Shown in pieces: positions 51,179 to 59,515 of a stretch of 64,000 bases of DNA. Every line of letters starts with the position of its first letter. Positions within the stretch are counted from its first letter, which is position 1. Both the position numbers and the translations under genes were made by a program. Source of the stretch: Tissierella praeacuta_A (lineage in GTDB: Bacteria > Bacillota > Clostridia > Tissierellales > Tissierellaceae); the NCBI RefSeq assembly GCF_040396155.1, contig NZ_JBEBOY010000006.1, positions 59,865 through 123,864 on the forward strand. The letters are read 5' to 3'. The notes under the pieces were generated by a model. The model was not told the origin of the DNA. It made no database searches and saw only the letters and a program-made list of their open reading frames with translations.

Positions 51179-52284
51179 TAAATCATTCCCTTTTCCAATT
51201 TAGGTAATTTTCTAATCTTAGCAACTATCATAGTAATAAGTGGTAATATGGTTTCAAATAAGAACCATTGAAATGGTGCTGTTCTACTTGCAGAATTAAT
51301 ATGCTCTATTATTGAAGGATATATATTAAAAGAATATATCACAATGATTACCCCTATACTTGTAACTAAAGACCTAAAAGATTTTAATTTAAATATATAT
51401 GCAATGCTCATTACTGTTACATAATATAATATGCAAATCTTAAAAAACATCAGCATAATTAAACTAATTGCGAAAAGAACTTCTACTCTGCTTAATGCAG
51501 AATATATTCTTATTAACCTAAGGGTTTCAAATGGTGGTAAAGCAAATATCTTTATTGTATTTCCAAGTACTGCCGTATCCCTAAGGATTATAATTAACAA
51601 AGCCAATCCTCCAATTATAAATCCATATATAAAATACTTTCTTCTTTTTTCGGGTTCAATATCTAAATTTGAATTAATCATTAAGAATACTACTATCTCT
51701 CCAAAAGGAATAGTTGATATAATATGTGTTCCTTGAACATACACCATTGTAGGCTGGCTTAAAATAGGTAAAAAATTATCTATTTTCATTTGATTCATAG
51801 TAAAAAAACTTGTGGATAAAACTATTAATATTGCAATAAATGTAAAAAGCATACTATATCTTGTGACAACTTCTATTCCATTCCTTACTGCCCAAGCACA
51901 TAATAAAATAAATATTCCTAAGATAATTATAGAAGGAGTTTTTCGCATTGTTGTTCTCTGTACGAAATCTCCTAAATCTTTTGTATTTAAAGATGATAAA
52001 GTTATGAAAAACCATAGATATAGTACTGAGAATAATTTTCCTATAACAGGACCAAAAACTACATCATTTATTTCTATTAAATTTTTATCTGGGAATGTTC
52101 TCATAATATATGTATATATCAATATAGGAAACATTGAAATTATAAAACCTATTATTATAACTATCCATGAATCCTGTTTGGTAATAGATGTAAAAAATGA
52201 TGTCAGAAGGGATGAAGATTGTATAAAACAAGCTACTGTAAACATGAACTGAACTCCTGGAATTTTTCCTTTATCTATTTTCAT
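51178..52284 (-). CDS. Spore germinant receptor, GerAB/GerKB-type permease subunit
   Basis: A 368-residue integral membrane protein with about ten helices, of the amino-acid permease-like GerAB family. It begins MKIDKGKIPGVQFMFTVACFIQSSSLLTSFF, and includes FVQRTTMRKTPSIIILGIFILLCAW. It follows the GerAC stop directly, with no gap. In the family the B subunit forms the nutrient-sensing pocket. Ligand specificity cannot be read. Confidence 0.92.
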   Translation of the reverse strand: MKIDKGKIPGVQFMFTVACFIQSSSLLTSFFTSITKQDSWIVIIIGFIISMFPILIYTYIMRTFPDKNLIEINDVVFGPVIGKLFSVLYLWFFITLSSLNTKDLGDFVQRTTMRKTPSIIILGIFILLCAWAVRNGIEVVTRYSMLFTFIAILIVLSTSFFTMNQMKIDNFLPILSQPTMVYVQGTHIISTIPFGEIVVFLMINSNLDIEPEKRRKYFIYGFIIGGLALLIIILRDTAVLGNTIKIFALPPFETLRLIRIYSALSRVEVLFAISLIMLMFFKICILYYVTVMSIAYIFKLKSFRSLVTSIGVIIVIYSFNIYPSIIEHINSASRTAPFQWFLFETILPLITMIVAKIRKLPKLEKGMI

Positions 52285-53457
52285 TTAATCTTCCTCTCTC
52301 ATATTCAATGAATTTAGAATTTTACCAGTATCTATTAAATTTAATTTTATATTAGTAGATACTTTAATTTGTGGATATACACTATCCCAATTTTTTTCTA
52401 TTTTCTTCCACTCTTTAGGAAATCTTTTATAAAATTCTACACCAAATCCTAAGAAGTCAGCATTTAATTCCTTACTTTTTTGTAAACAAGCTTGTATTTC
52501 TTTATCTATTGTTTTCTTCCCTTCTTCTAAGAGAATATCGGTTACTTCTTTAACTGCCATATCTTCAAATCCTTGTATCTCGGAAATTACAATATCTCCA
52601 ATAACCTCCAATGATATTACTAATTCATTTTCATTCCTAATTTCTGGCTCAAGCTTATGTTTTATATGGATTATATTTAAGTTTGAAAAACCATCTTCTG
52701 TATCCACCTCTATAAAAGCATTTTTATATTTATCAGCAATCCAAGTATATCCTCTAGTTTCAATTTCATTTAATTGACCAATAAGCCTTTCATTATTTAG
52801 AATAGCTAATCCTGATAAAAACAGTCTTGTATTTCCCTGATTATTCTCTAATTTCACAATAGGAATTACAGGAGCTGTAGTCTCGTCTATTATCATAGAA
52901 ACAAGGTCTATTACTCTAATTGAATATGATTCATAATATCTATTAGTAGATTCAATCATTTTAGTAATTGCTAGGGAAGATATCTTATCCTGATCCATAC
53001 TATTATAGAGAATGTCTCTAGCTTTACCTTCTGCAACAAATACTAAAGTTTCCATACGCATATCATATTGCCTGAGAAATGCATCTACATGAGATTGAAC
53101 TCCTTTTATGGCTTGTTCTTTTCCAAATATAACAACTTGATTATGATGCATAAATAAATCTCTAGTACTTTGTTTCTGAAGTTTATCAATGGCAGATATA
53201 ATACTTTTATCCTCTGCTTCTAAAATCACTGAATTATCATTAGCATTTTCACTTTTAAATGAATCAGAATTACTTTTATTTATCTTTCCTACTTGTAGTA
53301 TAAGATCAATCTTGTCATCATTATCAGTGGCATCTATGCCAACGCCTGTTACTATTGAAATAGTATCCAATTCTTTATTATCCCAACACCCTACTAAAAT
53401 AAAACAAATCAATATAATTGTAATGATTTTAATTAAATATAGATTTTTAATCCTCAT
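52285..53457 (-). CDS. Spore germinant receptor, GerAC/GerKC-type lipoprotein subunit
   Basis: A 390-residue lipoprotein. The signal peptide ends at a lipobox-like LVGC in IILICFILVGCWDNKELDTI, giving a lipidated Cys at about residue 24. The WDNKELD motif after the Cys is typical of Ger C proteins. The rest has three beta-rich domains. It lies 11 bp after GerAA. ATG start with GAGGTTAGT upstream. Confidence 0.92.
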   Translation of the reverse strand: MRIKNLYLIKIITIILICFILVGCWDNKELDTISIVTGVGIDATDNDDKIDLILQVGKINKSNSDSFKSENANDNSVILEAEDKSIISAIDKLQKQSTRDLFMHHNQVVIFGKEQAIKGVQSHVDAFLRQYDMRMETLVFVAEGKARDILYNSMDQDKISSLAITKMIESTNRYYESYSIRVIDLVSMIIDETTAPVIPIVKLENNQGNTRLFLSGLAILNNERLIGQLNEIETRGYTWIADKYKNAFIEVDTEDGFSNLNIIHIKHKLEPEIRNENELVISLEVIGDIVISEIQGFEDMAVKEVTDILLEEGKKTIDKEIQACLQKSKELNADFLGFGVEFYKRFPKEWKKIEKNWDSVYPQIKVSTNIKLNLIDTGKILNSLNMREED

Positions 53458-53467
53458 ATACTAACCT

Positions 53468-55054
53468 CTATTTTTCTATATTATTATCTTTTCCTTCATT
53501 TGGAGGAATAAAAGTTTTCTTCCTTTTTTCATCTATATAAGCTAACTCCTTTGGTCTTTCTTCCATAATCCAAAGTGGCATTCTAACAAAACTATCTTGC
53601 TGATTTCTAGAAAACTTTATAGATGCAAAATATGGCACCCCAAAAGGTTCCAATATAGATAAATGTATAAGCATACCTAGAAATCCTACAGCTATACCAA
53701 ACCCTCCCAATGCAGATGCTAAAAACATCATAATTATCCTAAGTATAGAAATAGAATCTGCCTGCTCTGGTATTATAAATCCAGCTACAGCTGCTATTGC
53801 AACATTTATTACCATAGGCGCTCCCACTATTCCTGCAGATACTGCTGCATCTCCCATAACTAAAGCACCTACTATACTAATTGCCTGACCTATAGGACGG
53901 GGCAATCTTAAACCAGCCTCTCTTAATATTTCAAAGGATATAACCATTATTAATCCCTCTATTAAAGCTGGAAATGGTGTACCCTCTCTTGCATTTGCTA
54001 CTGTAAATAAAAGAGTCGTTGGAATCAATTCTTGATGAAAAGTAGTTAATGCAATAAAACCTGGAACTGCAAATATTGCAATAAAATATGCTAAAAACCT
54101 CATCATTCTAATAAGGGACGCATATATAGGCCTTATATAATAATCCTCTGCTGTTTGAAAGCTTTCAACAAATAACATTGGAACTGTCAGGACAAACGGA
54201 CTTCCATCTACTACAATAGCAACACGCCCTTCAAGTATTTTAGCGGCAACTACATCAGGCTTTTCACTATACCCTATTGTAGAAAATATCGAAAAGGGAT
54301 AATCTTCTATATATTCCTCTATATAACTCGAATCTATTATGGAATCTACATCTATGTTTTTTAATCTAGCCCGCAAAGCCTTTAGAATTTCTGGTCTTAC
54401 TATTCCTTCTATATATGCGATGCATACATGGGTATATGTTTTTCTTCCAATTATCATATTTTCCATTTTAAATTGAGGGCTTTTAATTCTTCTTCTTAAG
54501 AGAGATGTATTTGTCCTGAAATCTTCAGTAAATCCTTCTCTAGGCCCCCTAACCACTGATTCTGTCTGAGGCTCTGTAACACTTCTTTTCTCCCATCTCT
54601 TTGTACTTACAATTAGACCTGTAGATAACCCATCTACTAATAATATTGTATTTCCCGAAAGACATCCTTCAAGTAAATCTGAGTATTTTTTACTTTCCCC
54701 AGTGTCTCCTGAACAAATAATACATTTTTTCAAATCTCCCATATTAAAATTTTCAATTATATCATCTTTAAAATCCTTGTTTAGTATAATAGGTTTTAAT
54801 ATACTCTCTGTAATCTCTAAATTATTTACAAGTCCATCAATATATATAATTGCTCCATTAAACTCACAACAGTCTCCAAACATAAATTCATGTATTTTTA
54901 TATCGTTGCTATTACCTAAAACTAGCTTAAAAAATTCTATATTTTCTGCTAAGCTCCTTGCTATGTATTTATCTAGATAATCTTCATTATCATGTTCTCG
55001 CCTATTGTGATTTTGCCAAAATACAACTTTCCTCATAAAATACCTAAACAACAT
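53468..55054 (-). CDS. Spore germinant receptor, GerAA/GerKA-type subunit
   Basis: A 528-residue protein. The N-terminal soluble domain leads to SVVRGPREGFTEDFRTNTSLLRRRIKSP, the family hallmark. It then has KILEGRVAIVVDGSPFVLTVP, and multiple membrane helices from FLAYFIAIFAVPGFIALTTFHQELIP to the C-terminus. The receptors sit in the spore inner membrane. ATG start; GGGAGGGG lies about 12 nt upstream, a slightly long spacing. Confidence 0.95.
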   Translation of the reverse strand: MLFRYFMRKVVFWQNHNRREHDNEDYLDKYIARSLAENIEFFKLVLGNSNDIKIHEFMFGDCCEFNGAIIYIDGLVNNLEITESILKPIILNKDFKDDIIENFNMGDLKKCIICSGDTGESKKYSDLLEGCLSGNTILLVDGLSTGLIVSTKRWEKRSVTEPQTESVVRGPREGFTEDFRTNTSLLRRRIKSPQFKMENMIIGRKTYTHVCIAYIEGIVRPEILKALRARLKNIDVDSIIDSSYIEEYIEDYPFSIFSTIGYSEKPDVVAAKILEGRVAIVVDGSPFVLTVPMLFVESFQTAEDYYIRPIYASLIRMMRFLAYFIAIFAVPGFIALTTFHQELIPTTLLFTVANAREGTPFPALIEGLIMVISFEILREAGLRLPRPIGQAISIVGALVMGDAAVSAGIVGAPMVINVAIAAVAGFIIPEQADSISILRIIMMFLASALGGFGIAVGFLGMLIHLSILEPFGVPYFASIKFSRNQQDSFVRMPLWIMEERPKELAYIDEKRKKTFIPPNEGKDNNIEK

Positions 55055-55083
55055 TCATAACAACGCCCCTCCCATGTGTTATA

Positions 55084-55115
55084 AATATTGTTAGCACTTT
55101 CTTCTGCATTATTCA
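55084..55115 (-). promoter_or_regulatory. Putative sigma-G/F-type promoter of the germination operon
   Basis: TGAATA and, after 19 bp, CAATATT lie on the minus strand. Sigma-G promoters have TG-x-ATA and CATANTA with about 18 bp. The match is partial. Forespore expression is expected for this operon. Confidence 0.3.
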
Positions 55116-55116
55116 A

Positions 55117-55158
55117 TAAATGAAAAATAGATAGCAATTGCTATCTATTTTTCATTTA
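55117..55158. terminator. 42-bp perfect palindrome after the double-GNAT gene
   Basis: The 21-bp left arm from 55117 is exactly complementary to the right arm, with GCAATTGC at the centre. On the minus strand it follows the stop at 55165 and ends in T-rich sequence, so it serves as the terminator of the GNAT gene. Its length is greater than a terminator needs. Confidence 0.8.
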
Positions 55159-55164
55159 CATATC

Positions 55165-56040
55165 CTATCTCTTCTTCATAAAATAACTTAATTGGTGTTT
55201 TTCTTTAAAACCTACCTTTTTATACAAATTAATTGCATTTTCATTTTGCGAATTAGCACAAAGACTAATAGAATCTATTGAATCAAATGAGAATAACCAT
55301 TTTAATGCCATAGTCAACAATTTACATCCTACTCCCTTACCTCTCTTTAACTCATTTACTGCAAAAAATTCAATATTTCCTTCACCAAATTCAGGTTCAG
55401 CTTCAACATAAATATAGCCAGCTAATTCGTTAGCTTCTTTACAGACAAATACTTTCCTATGATTATTTAATCTTAATATTATTTCTTCTCCACTATAATA
55501 GGTATTAGGAAAATTTTTATCATGAAGTTCTTTCATAGCTTCAAAATCATCTATAACCAATTCTACCAAACATACATCATCTAAATTATCTAGACTACTT
55601 CTTTCAAATTCCAATATACTTTCTTCACTATTTTTATTGAAATCAAGAATACTTGCTAGCCTTATGCAATTATAATTTTTATTATTAACAAACATACTGA
55701 TCATCCTTATTTCTTTGGGGAGTAATTCTAGCATCTTGTCCCACATTTCAGTTACAATGCCCCATTTTCCATCCTCAATAAAAGGTCCCCATATTTCAGC
55801 ATTATTTCTTTCCATATCCCCATCAAATCCTAATACACCGATTATCTTATTATTTTCTTTGGCGATTAAAAAACTTTTATCAAAAGTAATATCTGTTATA
55901 TCTTCTATTAACGAGTTCTCTATTTCCTTACTATCATTGCCACAATAAGCAATATGACTTTCTTCTTTTTTATTTAGTTCTGCTACAAAATCGCTGATTT
56001 TTTTAATATCCTCTTTTTTAGCTAAAGTAAGTTTTACCAT
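55165..56040 (-). CDS. Double GNAT-domain acetyltransferase
   Basis: About 291 residues from the ATG (MVKLTLAKKEDI) 7 nt after GGGG. Two GNAT-like domains: the first (about residues 1-140) has NNKIIGVLGFDG, and the second has ANELAGYIYVEAE. The second also has the acetyl-CoA loop ELKRGKGVGCKLLTMALKWLF and ENAINLYKKVGF. Substrate unknown. It is followed by the 42-bp palindrome. Confidence 0.88.
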   Translation of the reverse strand: MVKLTLAKKEDIKKISDFVAELNKKEESHIAYCGNDSKEIENSLIEDITDITFDKSFLIAKENNKIIGVLGFDGDMERNNAEIWGPFIEDGKWGIVTEMWDKMLELLPKEIRMISMFVNNKNYNCIRLASILDFNKNSEESILEFERSSLDNLDDVCLVELVIDDFEAMKELHDKNFPNTYYSGEEIILRLNNHRKVFVCKEANELAGYIYVEAEPEFGEGNIEFFAVNELKRGKGVGCKLLTMALKWLFSFDSIDSISLCANSQNENAINLYKKVGFKEKHQLSYFMKKR

Positions 56041-56124
56041 ATTATATCCCCCTGATTTTCCATCCATTTTATTTTATAATAAATTCAAGAAATCATAATT
56101 ATCTACTTAGCAATACTACATCAA

Positions 56125-56916
56125 CTACTTTCTTTTATATATATACACAGGATATCTTTCTAATTTTTCAAACCCAAGCTTTTCAGCTACTCGTAAAGAT
56201 GGTATATTATCTTCCCTAGTTTCCCAAAGTGGTTTCATTTCTTTATTCTTTTGTTTTTTTATTAATTCATGTGCCACTGCTGCACCATAGCCCTTATTTC
56301 TTTCTTCTTCATTAAAAGTATCAAGGTCTATAAAATACTTTCTGTCATTCTCAAATCCATTATTTATACACTGAGAAACTATTTTTCCCCCAATATTCAG
56401 AACCATTCCATTTGTTTTTTTATCTATATCTTTCATTTTAAAATGATTGTTATATTCATCTGGTATAATTGGAAATTCTATTTCAACTATCTCACCATTA
56501 AAATTTTTCAAATTTAATTTATTAAACTTTTCATCATTTAAGATAAATGTATTTTCATAGTGTTTACTGCATAATAAAAATCCTTCTATTTCTTCTCCTA
56601 ATACTTTATCATAATCTTCATTTAGAGAATAAATTTCAAAATATTTCTCTTTTAGGCCATCTATAATAGGTACTATTTCTCTTTCCATAAGTTCCTTAAA
56701 GAATTCCCTACTTCTTTCTAAATTGTCTAGTTCAAAATATCCATAAGCCCATCTGGATATAGCCCATACAATTACACTTTTAGGTTCTTCTTTATTGTCT
56801 ACATAAATCTTCCCTGGAAAACTTCCATTAATAACTGCTATAGCAGGAATTTGAAAATTAAAATTAAAATATTTCCTTACAATTTCATACTCATTTTTAT
56901 CTAATTCTATATACAT
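56125..56916 (-). CDS. GNAT family N-acetyltransferase
   Basis: About 263 residues from the ATG (MYIELDKNEY) after GAGGTAT. The N-terminal half has no clear motif. The C-terminal GNAT fold contains NEEERNKGYGAAVAHELIKKQ and NIPSLRVAEKLGFEKLERYPVYIY. Similar to a FR47-like group. Substrate unknown. Confidence 0.85.
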   Translation of the reverse strand: MYIELDKNEYEIVRKYFNFNFQIPAIAVINGSFPGKIYVDNKEEPKSVIVWAISRWAYGYFELDNLERSREFFKELMEREIVPIIDGLKEKYFEIYSLNEDYDKVLGEEIEGFLLCSKHYENTFILNDEKFNKLNLKNFNGEIVEIEFPIIPDEYNNHFKMKDIDKKTNGMVLNIGGKIVSQCINNGFENDRKYFIDLDTFNEEERNKGYGAAVAHELIKKQKNKEMKPLWETREDNIPSLRVAEKLGFEKLERYPVYIYKRK

Positions 56917-56938
56917 AATATACCTCTCAGATTTCATA

Positions 56939-57064
56939 TTAATATTTTACTTTAAAAGCATCGTATGCTATTCCTTCTCCACCGTCACGATACCTAAAAT
57001 CTTTTCTCATATTATATCTTTTAGTGTTATTTTTTGATTTCTTCCTTAATTGAATTATATCCAT
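56939..57064 (-). CDS. Possible small ORF (41 residues), doubtful
   Basis: An ATG-initiated frame of 41 codons in the gap between the GNAT and methyltransferase genes. The product is basic, with RYRDGGEGIAYDAFKVKY at the end. There is no good ribosome binding site, and a terminator hairpin lies just upstream. It could be a gene remnant or chance. Confidence 0.25.
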   Translation of the reverse strand: MDIIQLRKKSKNNTKRYNMRKDFRYRDGGEGIAYDAFKVKY

Positions 57065-57074
57065 TTAAGTATCT

Positions 57075-57106
57075 CAAAGACTTAGCTTGATTTAGCTAAG
57101 TCTTTG
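57075..57106 (-). terminator. Perfect hairpin after the methyltransferase gene
   Basis: CAAAGACTTAGCT and its exact complement, 13 bp per arm, surround a 6-nt loop. The minus-strand continuation is GAGATACTTAAAT, without a strong T-run. It lies about 26 bp after the stop at 57133. Likely the gene's terminator. Confidence 0.7.
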
Positions 57107-57132
57107 AAATTTATATTGATTCTAATAAATCA

Positions 57133-57888
57133 TTATTTTTCTGCTATTAAAAAATATCTATGTTCTACTGTTTCTATATATCCTTGTTTTTCTAGTTTAT
57201 CTTGCAGCTCAACAAGTTTATCAAAACATTTGTCTACTGAAAAATTTGGGAACTCCCATTCAATTATCTTTGCAAAAAATACAAATGCTCCTATATCATA
57301 AAAATATGTTTTTGGAAAATATTCTCCTGCATCAATAATCTTCATTCCAGCATCTTTTGCCTCTCTTAAAATTCTATCTAAATTTAAATCAATTTCAGTT
57401 ATATCAGTATCTTCTCCTAATAAAAACTTTGATATTTCCTCATTATTCATTCCACCCACCTGTTGAGTAATAAGTACTCCACCTGGTTTTAAAATACGAT
57501 TAATCTCTAATAAACAAAATGATTCATGTCTGTTTATTACAATATCAAAATAATTATCATCAAATGGCAGATTGTTATCATTAAAAACTGATCTTACTTT
57601 AATTCCATGTGGAGTTAATCCCTTTTGACAAAATTCTATATTAGGCAAATAACCTTCAGTAGCATAAGTTTTTCCTCCTTCTGGATTTAGAGATAATAAA
57701 AATTCTCCGCCTCCAGTCCCCATATCAAGTAATATCTTTTCTTTATTAATATATGATTCAACTATTTTTCTATAATCCCATGGTAAAGCTTCTTCATCCA
57801 TACGATTATTTATATGGGAAAAATCCCATCCTTTAAATGAATAATTTTCTTCATATTTCCAAAATTCTTTTAATTTTTCTAAATTCAT
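57133..57888 (-). CDS. Class I SAM-dependent methyltransferase
   Basis: A 251-residue methyltransferase. Motif I is LLDMGTGGGEFLLSLNP (about residues 53-69). The acidic motif II lies in YATEGYLPN, and LPFDDNYFDIVINRHESF then ILKPGGVLITQQVGG follow. The substrate is unknown. ATG start with AAAAGGAGTG upstream. A palindromic element occurs in its leader. Confidence 0.87.
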   Translation of the reverse strand: MNLEKLKEFWKYEENYSFKGWDFSHINNRMDEEALPWDYRKIVESYINKEKILLDMGTGGGEFLLSLNPEGGKTYATEGYLPNIEFCQKGLTPHGIKVRSVFNDNNLPFDDNYFDIVINRHESFCLLEINRILKPGGVLITQQVGGMNNEEISKFLLGEDTDITEIDLNLDRILREAKDAGMKIIDAGEYFPKTYFYDIGAFVFFAKIIEWEFPNFSVDKCFDKLVELQDKLEKQGYIETVEHRYFLIAEK

Positions 57889-57929
57889 AAAACTACACTC
57901 CTTTTAAAGTATATTAAATAATCTTTAAA

Positions 57930-58001
57930 GGTGCAGTTCACTGATAACTGATTAATCTGCTCGGTACAATCTGCTATCAGATTTTATAAACTGCACCGAG
58001 C
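57930..58001. repeat. Palindromic element with two competing hairpins
   Basis: GGTGCAGTT at 57930-57938 pairs with AACTGCACC at 57989-57997, with an inner CTGATA/TATCAG. GCTCGGT at 57959-57965 pairs with ACCGAGC at 57995-58001, which overlaps the first pair. The two folds are mutually exclusive. It lies in the leader of the methyltransferase gene, about 42-113 bp before its start. It may be a mobile repeat or a leader switch. Confidence 0.55.
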
Positions 58002-58101
58002 ATTTACCGAATTTAAGTTTCATATAATTCTCCCCTTATAATTTATTTTTATTTAAAAAGCATATCTAAATAGTTACTAAAATTAAATTTTATTATAATA
58101 T

Positions 58102-58641
58102 CTAATCAATTTCTAATCCCATAAATATAGAGCTATAATATTTACCATCTATATAAAAGTCTCTAGATATAACTCCTTCTTTTTTAAAGCCTAATTTTAT
58201 ATATAAACTTATAGCTTTTTCATTATCTTCTCTTGTCCGTAGATTTATCTTCTTTACTACATTACCTTTCTTTGCCCAGTCTATCATATATTTAATTAAT
58301 TCTTTTCCAATTCCTAATCCCCAGTATTTTTTAGCAACACTTACCCCAAATTCTCCTGTATGCTTAGTTCTCTGCCTAATTCCTCCATTATAATTTAAAC
58401 TTCCAATTATTTCATTTTCAATTTGAGCTATGATAAATAGTTTGTTAGTCACACCTATATAACTCTCGATTATAGCTTCTTCTTTTTCAATAGTTATATT
58501 AAATTCATTTTTCCCAAATGTAAGAAAATCTGATTCTCCACCAATTTTACTTATGTAATTTATCAAATCCAACGCATCTTCCTTTTTTACTGCTCGAATA
58601 GTTAAGGTTTGTTCATTTCTTAATTTCAACTGTTTCATCAT
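58102..58641 (-). CDS. GNAT family N-acetyltransferase (RimJ/RimL-like)
   Basis: A 179-residue protein. The GNAT fold is clear: FIIAQIENEIIGSLNYNGG, FGVSVAKKYWGLGIGKELIKYMIDWA (the Q/R-x2-G-x-G/A acetyl-CoA loop) and NEKAISLYIKLGFKKEG. Substrate unknown. ATG start after GGAGTGAGAT. Confidence 0.9.
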   Translation of the reverse strand: MMKQLKLRNEQTLTIRAVKKEDALDLINYISKIGGESDFLTFGKNEFNITIEKEEAIIESYIGVTNKLFIIAQIENEIIGSLNYNGGIRQRTKHTGEFGVSVAKKYWGLGIGKELIKYMIDWAKKGNVVKKINLRTREDNEKAISLYIKLGFKKEGVISRDFYIDGKYYSSIFMGLEID

Positions 58642-58733
58642 ATCTCACTCCAATCATTATATTTAACGGTCATTTTCACTAGTATTATCAAGAACAATTC
58701 ACTAAATAAAATAATTATTGCTATATTAGTTTG

Positions 58734-59420
58734 CTATAATATCTTTAACATACTCAAAACTATTTCTGCTGATTTATTGGCTGCAGTAGTTTCAAATTCA
58801 TTATAACTATTTGAAGCATCATTATCTGCATTATCTGATATACTTCTAATGACAACAAAAGGTATATTATTTATATGAGCAACATGTCCTATTGCAGAGC
58901 CTTCCATTTCAACACAATGTGGTGAATAATCTCTAATTAAATCTCTCTTTATTTCACTATCTCCAATGAAATCTTCTCCACTAATTATCCTTCCAATATG
59001 ATAATTCCAATTCTCACTTTTATGTAACTCACATGCATTTATAGCAGTTTCGATTAATTTTTCATCGGCCTTAAAACAATTTCTATAAGGGAAAGATTTT
59101 TCCATCTGAGATTTATTTACATCATGATGTGTAACATTATTAGATATTACCACATCACATATTTTAACTCTTTCATGTAATCCTCCAGCAATACCAGTAT
59201 TTATAATACCATCTACACTAAATCTATCAATTAAAATTTGTGTACATGAAGCTGCATTTACCTTTCCTACTCCACAACAAGTTAAGATGATATTTTTTCC
59301 ATATAAAGAACCTATATAGAAATTAAATCCTGCAATATTCTCCTTTTTGTCCATGTTGAGCTTATCTTTTAATAATTTAATTTCTAACTCCATGGCTCCC
59401 ATAATCCCAATAGTCTCCAT
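58734..59420 (-). CDS. mtnN: 5'-methylthioadenosine/S-adenosylhomocysteine nucleosidase
   Basis: A 228-residue MTA/SAH nucleosidase that cleaves MTA and SAH in methyl recycling. IGIMGAMELEIKLLKDKL at the N-terminus, GIINTGIAGGL (phosphorylase fold), and the catalytic MEGSAIGHVA and the later Asp in SISDNADNDASNSYNEFE are present. The chosen ATG follows AGGAGGTGA by about 8-11 nt. A GTG earlier overlaps that site. Not linked to luxS here. Confidence 0.92.
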   Translation of the reverse strand: METIGIMGAMELEIKLLKDKLNMDKKENIAGFNFYIGSLYGKNIILTCCGVGKVNAASCTQILIDRFSVDGIINTGIAGGLHERVKICDVVISNNVTHHDVNKSQMEKSFPYRNCFKADEKLIETAINACELHKSENWNYHIGRIISGEDFIGDSEIKRDLIRDYSPHCVEMEGSAIGHVAHINNIPFVVIRSISDNADNDASNSYNEFETTAANKSAEIVLSMLKIL

Positions 59421-59481
59421 TATATAATTCACCTCCTATAGAATTTTTCATCCCTCGATTTTTATTTTACTAATTTTAAAC

Positions 59482-59509
59482 CAGGACATGGAATATATAC
59501 CATGTCCTG
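59482..59509 (-). terminator. Hairpin after the M16C peptidase gene
   Basis: CAGGACATGG and its exact complement, 10 bp per arm, surround an 8-nt loop. GTTTAAAA follows on the minus strand. It starts just after the M16C stop. Confidence 0.7.
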
Positions 59510-59515
59510 CTATAT

